A stretch of 64,000 nt of DNA from Cunninghamia lanceolata. Taxonomy: Eukaryota; Streptophyta; Pinopsida; Cupressales; Cupressaceae. Below the pieces are notes generated by a model that did no database searches, was not told where the DNA came from, and saw nothing but the letters and a program-made list of their open reading frames with translations. Where the stretch lies: the NCBI GenBank assembly GCA_027924645.1, contig BSBN01000888.1:16127001-16191000 (forward strand), read 5' to 3'. Within the stretch, counting starts at the first letter, position 1; each line of letters starts with the position of its first letter. This document shows, in pieces, positions 21,116 through 33,623 of this stretch. A program made the translations under genes and the position numbers.

Positions 21116-22105
21116 TGCATCAGGTACTTATGAAAGTATAAGTTGCCTAGATGGTTGCCAGCTAGCAACCTATGCCATGTGAAAAAGATTGACTTAGTCA
21201 ATGAAATGTGAATTACAGATCTTAATAGATAAATCTTGATCGTTGATCAATTGTAACAACCCCCTCATCTTGTTCTATAAAAGGTGCAGGGGTGCCTTAT
21301 TCTAAAACATTCGAAACTTAATTGAAATTTGTTTGTTGAAATATTCAGGGCTCATTTCAAAGTTATTTTATACATATATGTTCTTGCACACTTAATGAAT
21401 GAGAAGACTGTTTTGATTACAATCCATCATAAATCTTGAGTAATCAGTGTGTGAATTCGTGATATATGCTTTGATTTGTTGTGTCCCTTGGATTGCATAT
21501 CAGCTTGCATGTGTTGTCCTCATACCTTTCCTTTAAAGTTAGCATCGACTATATCTAGTTGCGGAATGTCCTGGTAAACATATGGTTTGATTTCTTCTCT
21601 TCATGACTATATCTGATTGTATATGTGGCTCAATGGCTGAAGGTTCAACTTTAATTTGAAGTATTTTTTTCAATTTCTTTCAATTTCAGAGCATTTCATC
21701 ATCAGAATTGCAAATAATTTACAATCTTAAGTAAATAATACAGATATGCAGACATCTCATAGATAACTAAACATATTCAGCATATTTGAGGTTAAAGCAT
21801 GTCAAAATGACAAATATCATGCAAAGATTTGAAGATAGACACAATATTTGAAGTATATCCTGTGTAGAATAACTCTCTGTGCAGCATCATTACAGGAAAC
21901 ATTTTCTTACTAATGAGATCTATGTAAGGCCCCAAAATGGAAATAGCAACACACATCAACCTCTGAGTAAAGTCAGAAGATTAAGAACTAATCAACGGAG
22001 ACTTGAGATCATGAATTCCCTGAATTCATCACATCTTTCAAGATGAGTAAAGGTTAATGTGTACTTTTATTCTATGTTTGTTTATGACTAACATCATGAT
22101 CAACA
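21116..22105 (+). repeat. LTR shared by copy A (3') and E2 (5')
   Basis: 990 bp from TGCATCAGG to GATCAACA. The TATA box TATAAAA at 21276-21282 is in the context tgttctataaaagg. It has a polypurine tract on its left and a primer-site-like sequence on its right, so it plays both LTR roles. It matches 33624-34603 throughout. Confidence 0.88.
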
Positions 22106-22639
22106 TAAATTAGCGCTAGAAGGAGGGCCTCTAGGATGAGGATCATCATACTTTATTTAGGTGATGATAAAGATTGTAAGGTAACACTCAGACATCACCA
22201 AATTTCTAGAGCTAGACATAAATATTCGTTGTTCTGAGTTGATATATGCTAATCCTATGTAAAGTTTTTGAAATCAGTCATAAATATTGCAATCTTTATA
22301 GTAGATCGGCATGTATTTGCAAAGATCAGCCTTATTTTAGGTAAATTTGTCCAAGCTTTGAGGTATCCTACTTTAGAAACCCAATATCAACCTGTAAAGT
22401 GTTGCCAAACCAAAGTCACCTCATATTTGCAGTATAGCTGCAAATATTCCATAAATACTAGGTCAGTTTCCAATCCTGACCATAAATATAGTCACTACTG
22501 GTACATTCCAACTGATATTTACAAAGTTCCAGCCAATTTGCCTCAAAATTGAGAAATCCTAGCTCACAGGATAAATACTAGGTCACGATCCACCAGACCT
22601 TTCGACGAATTGCTTGTTAGAGGGTTCAAACCTAGAACT
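22106..22639 (+). other. E2 primer-binding region and leader
   Basis: 'taaattagcgctagaaggaggg' follows the LTR directly and resembles a decayed TTGGCGCTAGAAGG-type primer site; G-to-A changes would explain the missing TGG. The leader is non-coding in effect. Two copies of 'ataaatactaggtca' occur at about 22452 and 22571. A 94-codon frame at 22268 shows no family features. Confidence 0.5.
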
Positions 22640-24648
22640 ATGGACATCTATCACACTCCAGGATCTAGTGCATCAGGAGCATAACCAGAGCCTCCTCCTG
22701 TAACTCCTATTGGTTTGCAAGTACCTTTAGGGTTATCGGTGACACCTCCTGTCCAACCTCAGCCAACTATACCACAGGCTCAACCTCCTCCGGTTGCAAT
22801 GTCATTCTTTGCAACAGAGTCACCTTTAACTTTCACTACATATCACGAGTTGCCAAAGAATCCAGGCAAACTCTGTCCAAAATATCATCCTTATCAGGAT
22901 GCGGATGATCATATCAGAGCTTTTAAAGAAGGCTACTGTAGGGATAGAATAGAGCATCAGGACGTTGTATGCAGGCTATTTCCTTTTTCCTTAGGAGAAG
23001 AGGCTTATAATTGGTATATTAGTCTTGGTCAGGGTTCTATCAGATCATGGGATGTTCTAGAAAAAGCTTTCACTGATAGATTCAAGGTACCAATAGATCC
23101 TTCCATGAACTATCATCTGTTTGCTACAATTAAACGGTTTGAGGGAGAACCTATTGCCAATTTTAATGCTACGTTCCAGAAAATGCTATCCAAGTTAGTC
23201 ACTCCTTATGTTGTAGCAGATGCTGCTACTAGGAGTATCTATTACTCATCCTTGGATCCTCTAACTTCCATGTTCATTAGGAGAGCACATCCTGAAATCA
23301 CAACTTTGATAGGAGCTTTCCAAGAAGCTATCAAAGTGAATCAGTAATTAGTCCCTGCTCCTACTTTGAATATTACATTCCCTGCACTGCCTGGCATGTA
23401 TCCAACATATCCTGCATAATATCCTCCCCAGCCACAGTACAATGGAGCTATGGTACCTCTGGCAGTCATGCCAACACCATTGCAGATATCTCCATTGAGT
23501 ATCATGCCTCCTCCTAATGGAAATGGTCAAATGCCACAGTATCCAAGCTAGACACAAGTGCCTCAGGGTGTGGATAAAAATAATAACACTAGATCCTCTT
23601 TCTTCAAGCCTCAAACTAAAAATGTGGTAGCCAAGGTTCAGGAAGAAAAGGAAGAAATTAAAGAAATATCAGCTCAGCTAAGGAAGCTTACAACTGAGAT
23701 CACTCATTTGAGAAGTCACAACTTCTATTCTCAGCCTAACCAGAATAGAGGCTATAACAATGACAGACCTAGTTATCCTGATAGGGGGTACAACAACAAT
23801 TATTTCAACAATAAATGTGGTAACAACAATCCTCCTAGACAGCCTAGAACATCGAATTCTAGGCCAAATAATGGTTCCTTACCATCACCCCTAGATAATC
23901 AGCCACTTGGTGAAACCAAATAGAATACTAGAGTCAATCTTGCTGAGGTAGCTCTCACCAATTGGTGTAGAATACACAGTACAAATGCTCATGCAGAACT
24001 AGACTATCCACAATTTAGAATTGCTGCTAGCATTTTCCAGATAGAAGTGTCTAATACTTCTGGAAACTCCCCTCAAGTGGAGGGAAATGAAATTGTCCCC
24101 TGTGGATATGACTCTGTATTTGTCTTGGAAAGTTATACTGATTAGCATCATCAGCAGACTGTGTCATCCCACTAGAAATACAACCTAGCATATGAAGAAT
24201 CTACCAAGGCTTTTGAGTCAAATTATGTTTTTCCCTTTGAGGATGAGAATGAGCCATCCAATGAGCCTGAGGAGGTGCATGCTTACCAGCAGAAATATCA
24301 GGGTAAGCACAATTATAATTTGAGAGGTAATTCCAATAGACCTACTAGTCCATTAACTAGTTCCTTGCCTCTGAATAATTTTAACACACCTCCTAATCCC
24401 AAGGCAAGTAACAATCTAGGATTTCCAAAGGTAAATGCACAGTATCTGTCACCACAAAATATAATATCAAAAGTTGTTGGCCTACCTCATGAGTCTAACA
24501 AACTAGTCACATATCTAGCAGATGAGATGAAGAAGGTAAAGATCAGCCTGTCTCTATCAGAGTTGTTGAAAACTCCTACAATTAAAAAGGTGTTTATGAA
24601 ATCACTAGATGATCCTGCTCCAAGAGAGGATAGTCATCCCCCAAGTTA
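22640..24648 (+). pseudogene. E2 gag
   Basis: ATG 22640 opens a frame kept to 24648, with stops at 22694, 23345, 23417, 23549, 23921, 24143, 24173 and 24647. The Pro/Gln-rich N-terminus is followed by the retrotransposon gag (capsid) domain at about 22846-23345: 'KLCPKYHPYQDADDHIRAF', 'FPFSLGEEAYNWYISL', 'WDVLEKAFTDRF' and 'IKRFEGEPIANF'. A helix near 23641 and Asn/Tyr/Arg-rich sequence lead to a zinc-knuckle-like 'NWCRIHSTNAHAELDYP' at 23960. 'KISLSLSELLKTP' near 24530 is the conserved pre-protease motif. Gag forms the particle. It is inactive as it stands. Confidence 0.82.
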
Positions 24649-24697
24649 GCCTAGCAATAGGGATCATGTTGCTAAGGATAACACTATCAAACATAAA

Positions 24698-25300
24698 GTG
24701 CCAACTACTGTCCAAGTTGCAGAAACCTCCCACATGACCTTGAACAAGGACAAAAGTGAGTCGCCACCTTTCCTCCTTACTATAAGGATGTTTAGCAAGA
24801 ATTTACACAACTATTTTGTAGATTTAGGTGCATCTACAAATGTCATGCCCCTATCAATATGCAATGCTCTAGGGTTACATCCCACTAAATCCCTAAAGAA
24901 GGTGATACAACTAGATAAAATAGAAGTAAGTGTAGTAGGGGATACAACTCACATTCACATGCAACTAGCATCTGATCCTAGGATCCAATATTACATTGAT
25001 ATCTAGGTGGTAGACATACCTGATACATATGGGATGTTGCTCAGTAGAGACTGGTCTAAAATCCTCAACGGATATATGTCCACTGACTTCAGTCATATGT
25101 GGTTACCTTGGAAAGGGGTACCTAACCAGATAAGAATAGATGCTGAGCCTAGAATGAAGCACATGATCACCAAATACAACAAAACAAATGAGATCATGTA
25201 CATGAATATAGAACCTAGAGTTTATGCCATTAGACCGCAGACTATCAGGATAGAAGAGAGCCTGATGTTCAATTTTCATCATCATGATGATGATCATCAG
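24698..25300 (+). pseudogene. E2 aspartic protease
   Basis: Same frame as gag. The core reads 'NYFVDLGASTNVMPLSICNALG' at about 24815-24880: catalytic Asp present, but Leu (TTA) where DSG-type proteases have Ser (TCA), a C-to-T change. A TAG at 25004 is followed by 'VDIPDTYGMLLSRDW', the conserved flap-to-C-terminal segment of plant gypsy proteases, and 'GYMSTDFSHMWLP'. The length and order match the E3 protease at 62506-63135, which has the closely similar 'LYLSKDF...GGYMSFDWSHL'. Confidence 0.8.
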
Positions 25301-25429
25301 GAGGACATAATGACTGTAGAACCTAATAGTAATTTCAAGAATGAGAATGAAATAGATCACTTCAGAAATTTTGAGATGCATCTGTCCAAATACCTAGAAC
25401 ACTGTCGATTATTAAATATACATGTTCAT

Positions 25430-25940
25430 GACATTTTGATTGATGGCTGGTGTAGGTTACATGACAAGGCACATTCAGAGAAAACTTGTGAAACATGCTT
25501 AGATATGATGGAGTTGGAGCAGACATGCAGTGAGGCATCATCATCATCCGAGGTAAGTTCTGCATCTGGTGATGATGATGATACCAATTTTTGTTTGTCT
25601 TCTACATGAACCACATAAAAGGTGACAGATCATGACAGAGATCAAATTTTGAGAACAGAAGAAATTCTAGTGTATGACCAGATAGATGTGAAGAAGAAAG
25701 AAACAATCATCCCATGGAGGGAATGTTTGATAGAGACTGACTATGAACTGTTTGATGAAGACAGAGGGAGTAAACTATCCAAATTTGAAGAGTTTTTATC
25801 AGGAGAAATTAAAAGGATGAAAGAACAGCAGAAAATGCCACAGGATGCACTAACTGAGGAATGGTGTAGGTTGCATGAGGCAACTGACTCAGAGACTACT
25901 TGTTCGCTATGCTTACATGTTTTAAAGAGACATACAATAC
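25430..25940 (+). pseudogene. E2 linker with two Cys/His-rich motifs
   Basis: Between protease and aRNH the same frame holds two near copies of one motif: 'GWCRLHDKAHSEKTCETCL' (25445) and 'EWCRLHEATDSETTCSLCL' (25859). The spacing W-C-R-L-H-x(10)-C-x2-C suggests metal binding and resembles the gag motif at 23960. Stops TGA 25607 and TAA 25616 lie between them. I know no such duplicated module in gypsy pol; it may be a zinc-binding repeat copied from gag. Confidence 0.55.
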
Positions 25941-26119
25941 CTAATCTAGAGGATCATCCTCCTGATGATGAAAAGAAAGAAGAAGAATTAGCTTCATCGA
26001 AGAAAGAAAAGATGAGGTCTAGGAATGTTGAAATTCCTAAGTTAAAATGGATATCAGGTGGTGCAACTGCCAGAGCTACAAAAAAGAAGAAAGGTTCAAC
26101 TAAGCCTCCTGCTGAAAAT

Positions 26120-26480
26120 AAATCCTGGATCCTTAGATTTGATGGATCCAAGTCCAAACAAGGAGCTGGACTAGGGATTGATCTCATTGAACCATCAGAA
26201 AAGTCCTACTTAGTTGCTTATAGATTGCAGTTCCCCTACACTAACAATGTGATAGAGTATGAAGCTCTGATTCATGGGATATTGTTTGCTCTGAAGAAGA
26301 AGGTGAAAATTCTACATGTCTTTGGAGACTCAGAATTAGTTGTCAGACAGGTAAGAGGAATTTACTCTTGCAACTATAAGAAATTATGAAATTATAGACA
26401 CAAAGTGTGGGATTTGATTGAAGACTTTGATGCATTCAATATCACTCATGTACCTAGAGAACAGAACCATAGGGCAGACA
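26120..26480 (+). pseudogene. E2 archaeal-type RNase H placed after protease
   Basis: 'SWILRFDGSKSKQGAGLG' (first Asp), 'QFPYTNNVIEYEALIHG' (Glu), 'VFGDSELVVRQVRG' (second Asp) and, after TGA 26387, 'VPREQNHRAD' (last Asp) give the complete D-E-D-D set of an aRNH. It directly follows the protease and zinc-motif linker with no RT before it. In E3 the same domain also lies between protease and RT, so this position is ancestral to both and not a side effect of the E2 deletion. Confidence 0.82.
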
Positions 26481-26989
26481 AGAACCCTAGGGAATGGAAT
26501 ACATTGCTAAAGTATGCCTTGTGGGTAGATAGAATTAGAAACAAGGTTGCATTAGGAAACTCTCCTTACCATTTAGTATATGGGGTGGATCCCATCCTCC
26601 CTATTAACCCAAAAATTCCTACCTTGTAGTTTTCCCAAGAATACCTAGGCATAGACAATAACCAAGAAGTCAGGTTGCTTCAGCTGATGCACCTGGAAGA
26701 GAAAAGAAGTCAGGCAATTGACCAATTTGCTAAACATCAGGCTGTTGTCAAATGCTGGTTTGATAGAAGAGCCAAAGTTAAAGCATTCAGGATATCTGAT
26801 TTAGTTCTAATGTGGGATAAAGCCCATGAGAGGAAAGGAGACCATGGTAAGTTTGATAAATTATGGATAGGTCCCTTCCAAATTTTTGAGATCTTAGGGG
26901 ACAATACTTTCAGGCTTAAGAACTTGATAGGTGAGGATGTTTCATTGCCAGTCAATGGACGGTTCCTCAAACACTATTTCCAAGCCTAA
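26481..26989 (+). pseudogene. E2 integrase C-terminal part fused to aRNH
   Basis: In the same frame, the aRNH end runs straight into 'REWNTLLKYALWVDRI' and 'SPYHLVYGVDPILPINPKIP', the segment after the integrase catalytic core, then 'HQAVVKCWFDRRAKVKAF' and 'LWIGPFQIFEILGDNTFRL', ending at TAA 26987. E3 has the same residues at 58877-59370. RT, first RNase H and the DDE core are gone (about 2.6 kb by comparison with E3), with the frame preserved. A TAG at 26627 interrupts it. Confidence 0.82.
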
Positions 26990-27839
26990 GTAACTTCATG
27001 TCAGTCATGTGTATCATAATGTATATTTGTATAGTTGTTTGTATAGTGTTTTGTTTTGTTTTTGCTTTGTTTTCTTGTTGAGTTTTGGTTTTGGTTAGTT
27101 AGGATGATGTAGTTCATCACCCCAGAAAATATCAAAATTGTTAAGATTCAAGTGATGAGAACACATTTGTATATAGGTTGTGACTCATTTTGAGAAAGTC
27201 ATCATGATCAGGTCTGTGATATCTTTTCGTCAGGGTACCTCCTCTTAACCAAAGTGATTTCATCACAATGACTCACCTAATAGACTTGGGTTTGTTGAAC
27301 ACACGTGTATAGGTGTTAAGTGAAAAATCTAAAGGGACTCCCTTGCTACCATTGCAATCTCCAACCTAAAGCAGCAAGTGACTATACCTTGCACACTGGG
27401 CTTACATGATGATATCTAATATATGAAGTATAAATATGAAAATCCAAAATATATAATAATAAAATTAGGCCATCTAAGTAACCTTACCGGGGCTATAGAC
27501 GCCTGCTAGTAGTGGGGCTCTACTTAGGGTGATTGTATAGATAACCTTGTCGAGGCTATGAACGCCTGCTGGCAGCAAGGCTCTATCCAGGTTGGCTATG
27601 AGGGATGATCTCCAACTATGTAGCTTAACATTAGTTACTCATGTTTTCAACTTACTTTCAAGATGAGGATAATTAATCATTTGCACACTACTGATCCTTG
27701 GTTAGCATTGTTACCATGAGGACATTTTTTCATTCAGAAAGATTTTGATGCTTATGCTTAGAAAGAGTTAGAATGCTATGTTATAATGTGTTCACATCAC
27801 TTGAATCATTGGAATTTTGATGTTTTCTTTGGTGGCAAG
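26990..27839 (+). other. E2 spacer after pol
   Basis: Non-coding. It begins T-rich with a 'tttgttttgtttttgctttgttttc' tract. At 27479-27602 are two tandem units of about 62 bp sharing 'taacctt', 'ggctat', 'acgcctgct' and 'aaggctctat'-like words. This part is not shared with copy A, whose similarity begins near 27840. Confidence 0.5.
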
Positions 27840-29128
27840 TTATTGTCTGGTTACACAACACGCCCCATTTTGACTTGACAAAACAGGGACCTAGCTTTTT
27901 TTGTTTGGCTTTGCTTGTGTTTTTTGCTTGCTGGCAGTTTGGTAAAAGTAAGTCCATGCAGATGATCCTACATAAAAGGGGCTAGGTAATTCATCATGAT
28001 GAGGTCAATTTTTCAAAGTTAACATTTCATGTCAATAATCTCATGGGAGGATAGAATACAAAATTTCATGCAGGTTTGCCTTTTGGATCACCCCGATATT
28101 CCTTAGGGAACAAAAGTTATGATGAGTCAAAGATCTAGTCAAACCTGATATTCCAAGGGGAGGATCATATTTCTCAACATCAGTCATCTTATGAAGGATC
28201 ACCCTGATCTAATATTATCACCTGATAAAATCATTTGCTTCAAACATCTAGACGTCAAATTTATGTGATAGTGATACTTACCCATAGAACAACATCATAT
28301 ATTTTGTGAAAGTCATATTCTTAAAAACATCACCCTGATATTTGAGTATCGGCCTGTCACAAAATATCACCTTGAGCCAATATCCTGCTGACGTCATCCA
28401 AACTTGATAAATGAAGAAATAAACATACCGATGACATCACCATCCTTTTACTTCGTGGAGGTATATTTCCAAACATGACCTTTCTTACATAACATGATGA
28501 TGATGTCATATAGGCACAATGCTAAACTAAGTCATTATCCTGATGATGTCATCCTGATATTTTGACAAAAGGTCATCTTAGTCTAAAGGGGGGGTGATAT
28601 TATAAACATCACCAGACATTCCGAACATCCCCTGATACTTTGAATATCACCTGATATTCTCAACCTGACCTGATGTTTCAACATCGGTCTTTCCACCTAA
28701 AACGGATGATCATATTATACCAAGGGGGTCATATTCTCAATATCACACGATATTCAGAATATCACCTGATCTTTAGAGATCACCCCGCGCCTCACCGCCA
28801 TAACATTAAATGCACGCAGATATGGTAGGTGGTTCCCACCGATTATGAACCTGATACATACACTTGGCAGGATCTAGAAGTTTCGTACAGAAAAATCATT
28901 AATTTGCCCTAATTTGCCCAAGAGAAGAGGTTAAAAGTGATTTACAGATTCATTTCACACTTACCCTATGATAAAACAAGTTTTTATAGGGTTCCGAGCT
29001 TACAAGTCCTCATAAGGCTACCTATGGACGCTTAGAGCTTGCACCGAAACAGGATACGCAAACATTGTGGGTATTTGGTTTCCTTTCACGCAGTTATCAG
29101 TGTAACTAAAAGGAGATAAATGCTTCAG
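27840..29128 (+). promoter_or_regulatory. E2 spacer/leader upstream of the extra ORF (copy B)
   Basis: Matches 6034-7335 closely, including the TATA-like 'cataaaagg' near 27970, the crowd of GATATT/AATATC words (28190-28790) and the leader ending at the splice donor. Conservation between two copies over a long non-coding stretch is expected from recent common descent and does not by itself prove function. Confidence 0.4.
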
Positions 29129-29329
29129 GTAAGTAATTGAAACCCTCTAGATGTCATATTCTACATATCTAGGTATCATGGGGTCTTCTGGTTTGAAATT
29201 TCAAATTATGCATGTCAAGAGAAATGAAATATTGAAAGAATAATAGTATGAATGATGAATAATGAATATGTAATTTATATGGATACTTGTATATGTATCA
29301 ATTGTAAGACCAGGTTGTGTTAATTACAG
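29129..29329 (+). other. Predicted 201-bp intron before the extra ORF (copy B)
   Basis: Donor cag|GTAAGT and acceptor 'ttaattacAG', the same length as the copy A intron. ATG 29336 follows six bases after the acceptor. Confidence 0.65.
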
Positions 29330-29335
29330 GCATCC

Positions 29336-32300
29336 ATGGTGGATAAACGGCTGGCTAAGTCAGAGGCAGAATTTCTAAAGCCCATGTTTGCTCAACTTGA
29401 GGGTGTCCAGTTCAAATATGGTGCCATCACCGATACACACCAAGGGAATACAGATCGAGCTACTTGGTCAGTCAAAATGAGTGATGAGAAGAATAGCCGC
29501 ACCTTGCTGGATGCAGTCTTCATATCAGGAATGTGGAGTGCAACTAGTTTCCCATACTCTATGGAAACTCTTGAGCTGATTATTGAATGTGTGAGAAACT
29601 ATAACCCATAGACAAGGAAGGTAGAGAAGCATGGCAGGGTATATGCTGATCTATCAATCAAGGGAATTGCTGCTACATTTGGTTTGCCATTGGGCAAGAA
29701 GGTTGCCAACATAGATCTAAAGAAATTAGAAGTAGAGTATGAGAATAACAAGAAGTCTGCCAGGAAGAAGATGTATCAATGGAGGGCGAAGAATAGTCCC
29801 TATCCTACAGTAAATAAACTTCTGATTCATTTATATAAGTATGACTTTGACGACGAGTACCAATACATGATAGACCTGCTTAGCAAAGTGATAGGCCAGC
29901 CTAATGCTAGAAGTTTTAGGGACTAGATGTGTGCAGTCATCCTAATGTGCCTTTACACGGATAACAAGCCAATGTGGGCTAAAATGATAAGTGATGCTCT
30001 AGATGAGCAGCTGATGAATCTGGGAGGTCCAAATTGTTCCTTCTACATGACATCATACATAGCTTATTCATGTGCCTACAAGGGTACTTTTGATGCATTA
30101 ACTACAGTTGGGAAAATTGGAGGCACAACCAATAATGCACACATATGGGATCATCATCCCCAACTACAAAGAGTGAATTACCTCCAGGATTACAAGCTGC
30201 TAAATGATACATTCTCTATGCACCTGGTGAGAACAATGGAAGAAGATAGAACCAAGAGATTGGGCATGGAGGCTCAGGAATTTATCTACAGGCATGGAGC
30301 TTGGTTTATCCAATTTGCCACTTTCTCCTATATCAGGATTGAAGGTTTTGAGGGGAAGCCTCTCATGCTCCCAAGGTACCCTATAGATGCAGTTGTCCTA
30401 ATAGAATTTCTAAGACAAATATCTATAGTATTGAATGCCTATAAGGCAAACAAAAAGCTTCCACTAGTCTTGTTTCCAGTTGCAATGGGCTGGTATATGT
30501 GCCCAGATTCTGAGAGTATAAAAAAGGCCATAGCTGGACTAAATATGATGAATTTCTAGCCATTTCCATTAAAGAGATCATATGATCCATATGGGAGGAT
30601 GCAGAAGATCGTGGGGAAGCCTATCCATAGAAGACATCTTGAAGACTTTTGGGTAGATTATGAAGATAAAGCTAAAGCCCGAAGAAGAAGGAATCAAAGG
30701 TTAACACTTAACCAAATTAGGACCTTTGATTGCATCTCCATCCCAGCACAAATGAAGAACGATGATGGAATGATAATGGCTGATAATATGAAGAGAAAAA
30801 GATATATAATGATACCATCTCTATGCCAGATCTCACTATACAGGAGGATATCTCCTTAGATCCATTCACAAGTAGGATATTACAACTAACCCAAGCTTGG
30901 CTAGATGAATAGATAAATGTACTAAAGAAAAAAGGCGTTGTCATCATTGTGTATAACAAGAAGAAGAGACAGGAAGTTCCTAAAAGTAAATATGATGATT
31001 TCTTTGTTGAGAAGAGGAAATCCAAAGGAGAGAAGGCACCACCTCCTAAAAAATGTAAGAGATCTTCAAGAGGTAAGAAAACTGATCCTGAACCCAGAGG
31101 GATTATAGTTGAGAGAGCCATAATAATAGTTAGAGATGCATCAACATTAGAACTAGCATCAGCCTCCTCAGTACCACCTCCTAAAGATAAATAAAAGGCT
31201 AAAAAGATTCAGAGGCTGACTGCTGCAATAGTGGAAACATATGAGGAGGGTCAGGCCTCGCATAAGAAGTAGAAGAGGACATTCCTCTTGATGAAGAGCT
31301 AGAGGAGGAGGAAGAAAATGTTCAAGCCCTCACCAGAAAAAGAAAAGCACCTCAGGTGATAGCAACTACACCTAAGAAACCAAGGACTTCTATGAGAGGT
31401 GAAATAAGACATATCCCTATAATGCTAAAAAGGAACAAGTGGAGAAGTATTCAACAAGGAGTTGTAGCATAATGTTCCACTTCCCACTATTGTAAAGTTC
31501 AAAATTGAACAAGCAGAAGAGCAAATGAAAGAAGCCTCAAAGGCAGTACAAAGTGGTCAAGTTTCATTAGATGAGACAGTTGACTTATCTGAGAATGAGG
31601 TAGTGAATGATGTAGCTTCACAAAGAATGGAAACCCTTGCTGCCGGTGCCTAGATAGCTCGACATGAGACCCCATCAGTTCAGGTAGTATTAGAAGGGAT
31701 GAAGCAAATAGAGCAAGAAAGAGAAGAGAGCCCAAAACATATTACACATCAAATAGGGCTGGATACCTTAGTTGATTAGGTAACAAATCTTACAGTTATA
31801 GATTTGACATATGTAGAGGATGCGGATCCTAAAAATATGGTAGGTGCACCTGAGGAAACACAGAATATTGAAGAAATCAAACAGAAAGAAATGGAGAGGA
31901 AAGCTCCAAGTATGGATCAGCAACAACATGATACATCAGCTAAGCCCAAAATAGTAGACGTCCCACCAAAAGATAAGGAGGATAAAGAAATATTAGGTCC
32001 TGATGACCATAAGGCTCAAGAGGTAATTAATACAGGTCCAGAGCAGGTTATAGTTGCAGATCAAGTAGAGGAGCCTAAGGTAGATACAGTAATATCTATG
32101 GGAACTAATATGCCTCATAATGAGGAAATCCCTAAGGTAGATAAGATACCCATGGAGGAAGTACAGGATCAAGATCATGATAAACATGTAGATGATTAGC
32201 AGGATAACCCTCTAGAAAAAGAAATTCCTCAACAGGAGGATATACCAAAGGATCACCCTCATGAGGAGCATCATGAGGAAGAAATAAGGAGATCACCCTC

Positions 32301-33613
32301 CCCATAGAACATGATGGTGGATACCAGAGATCAAGGTGATCATCATGATGATGATGGAGACCAACAGCTAAAGGATAAAGTTCCTTCGTGGCTCGAGAAA
32401 GAAATTGGTGCAGAATCAGGTATAGAGGCACAAGAATTTGATGTGTCCACATTGTTTTCAAAAACATTAATAAAGCCTAAGAGGAAGGCAATATTAACTT
32501 CTGCAATAAGAAGGGATCCTGTGATAGGCAGGAGGACTGCATAGTTAGCACTCCCTAATGTGGATAATGAAAAGGGTAAAATCACTTTGGATGAATTCCA
32601 GATTAGCACAATTGATCTTGGATTTGCTAATGACAATCAAGAGGGCCAGGAAGTTAAAGATATTATTGATTAATTAACCCAAAGGGTGAAAAGAGAGAAA
32701 AAGAAGAATAAGCAGCATAAAGAGCACATTGCTCAGCTGCATGCATATATAAGAGGGTTAATTAACCCTAATGACACATCTAGTGATCATGGAGTCCCAT
32801 TGACTGTAATTTCTCAGGAGGAGGTCAACAAGTTGAACCGCATGAAACATGAATCAATAATAATATTGAAATGGATGTCATCCACACTTGATGGAGCTAA
32901 AGAAGTGGAATTCTTTAGGCACCTCCAGGAAAAAGGTAGATAAACTGCAAATGGAGATTGGTAGGAGGTCATTTCAGTTAGAAAAGGTCATGAGCATTTT
33001 GGATGAAATGAAGAGGATTGATCCATAGATTCTAATAAAGAATCAAGTACTGAATAATAACATAGCCCTATTAATTGATATCTGGAATAAGGGCATCAGG
33101 TTCAAATGTCATGTGCTTAAAAGATGCAATAGTAAACTCAGGAATATCAGCATGAAGTTATATGATATGATGTCCCATGAGGCTGATGTTTTGGAAACAT
33201 TAGAAGGAAATGCTGAGGGAAAGATAGAAAATTAGGATGAAGAGTTTGTCATCAAAGCTCTACATAGTACTTTCTAGCTAGTTGTTGAAGATCCTATCAA
33301 CCACCTGACAGAAGAGGTGTTGGATAAAATAATGTGAATAAAGGTTAAGGTGGAAGATTGTAATGAAACATCCACCTGCAGGAGGAGTAAATTGGCATCT
33401 CTCTGGAGCAAATATCAGGTGCATAAGCATGCCATCGCCAAAGCAAGAACTCAGGATGGCAGAGAGGTGGAGAAGATAGTGCAGGCATATGAGAATATTA
33501 GGTTAGCTATGCAGGTCCATATTCAAGAAGACAATCATCATGATGATGAAGATAGCGAAAGCATTGAAAGTGATGATCATGACAATAAGGATGATGATGA
33601 GGATGCATCGTAA
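29336..33613 (+). pseudogene. Extra ORF (aORF), copy B, uninterrupted
   Basis: Same gene as 7543-8427 plus 17689-21105, without the E6 insertion. It has stops TAG 29609, TAG 29924, TAG 30557, TAA 31192 and others, and small indels: one base lost near 30785, one lost near 31264 and one gained near 31435 (restoring phase), and 23 bp lost near 32912 between short GTGG repeats. Domain order: conserved N-terminal region, charged Lys/Glu middle (PPPKKCKRSSRGKK), Glu/His-Asp-rich stretch, helical C-terminus (32770-33300), acidic tail ending TAA 33611. It terminates at the polypurine tract. No known enzyme signature; function unknown. Confidence 0.75.
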
Positions 33614-33623
33614 AGGGGATATA

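Larger units (their letters stand above)
6034..22105 (+). mobile_element. Copy A: 3' part of an E2-family element, split by nested E6
   Basis: From about 6034 to 8427, and again from 17689 to 22105, this sequence matches 27840-34603 along its whole length: spacer, intron, extra ORF, polypurine tract, LTR. The match starts abruptly at 'ttgtNtggttacacaacac' and the left flank is unrelated to that of the other copy, so copy A is truncated or recombined here and joined to E1. It lacks gag-pol. Its terminal LTR (21116-22105) doubles as the 5' LTR of E2. The interruption at 8428-17688 is the E6 insertion with its duplicated 'ctatg'. Confidence 0.85.

Noticed and set aside
22640..26989. Possible reassigned stop codons (TAG/TAA as Gln) because long frames are interrupted only by these
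   Set aside because: Sister copies have CAG/CAA at most sites, natural ends also use TAA, other changes are C-to-T or G-to-A too, and this is plant nuclear DNA. Deamination decay explains it.
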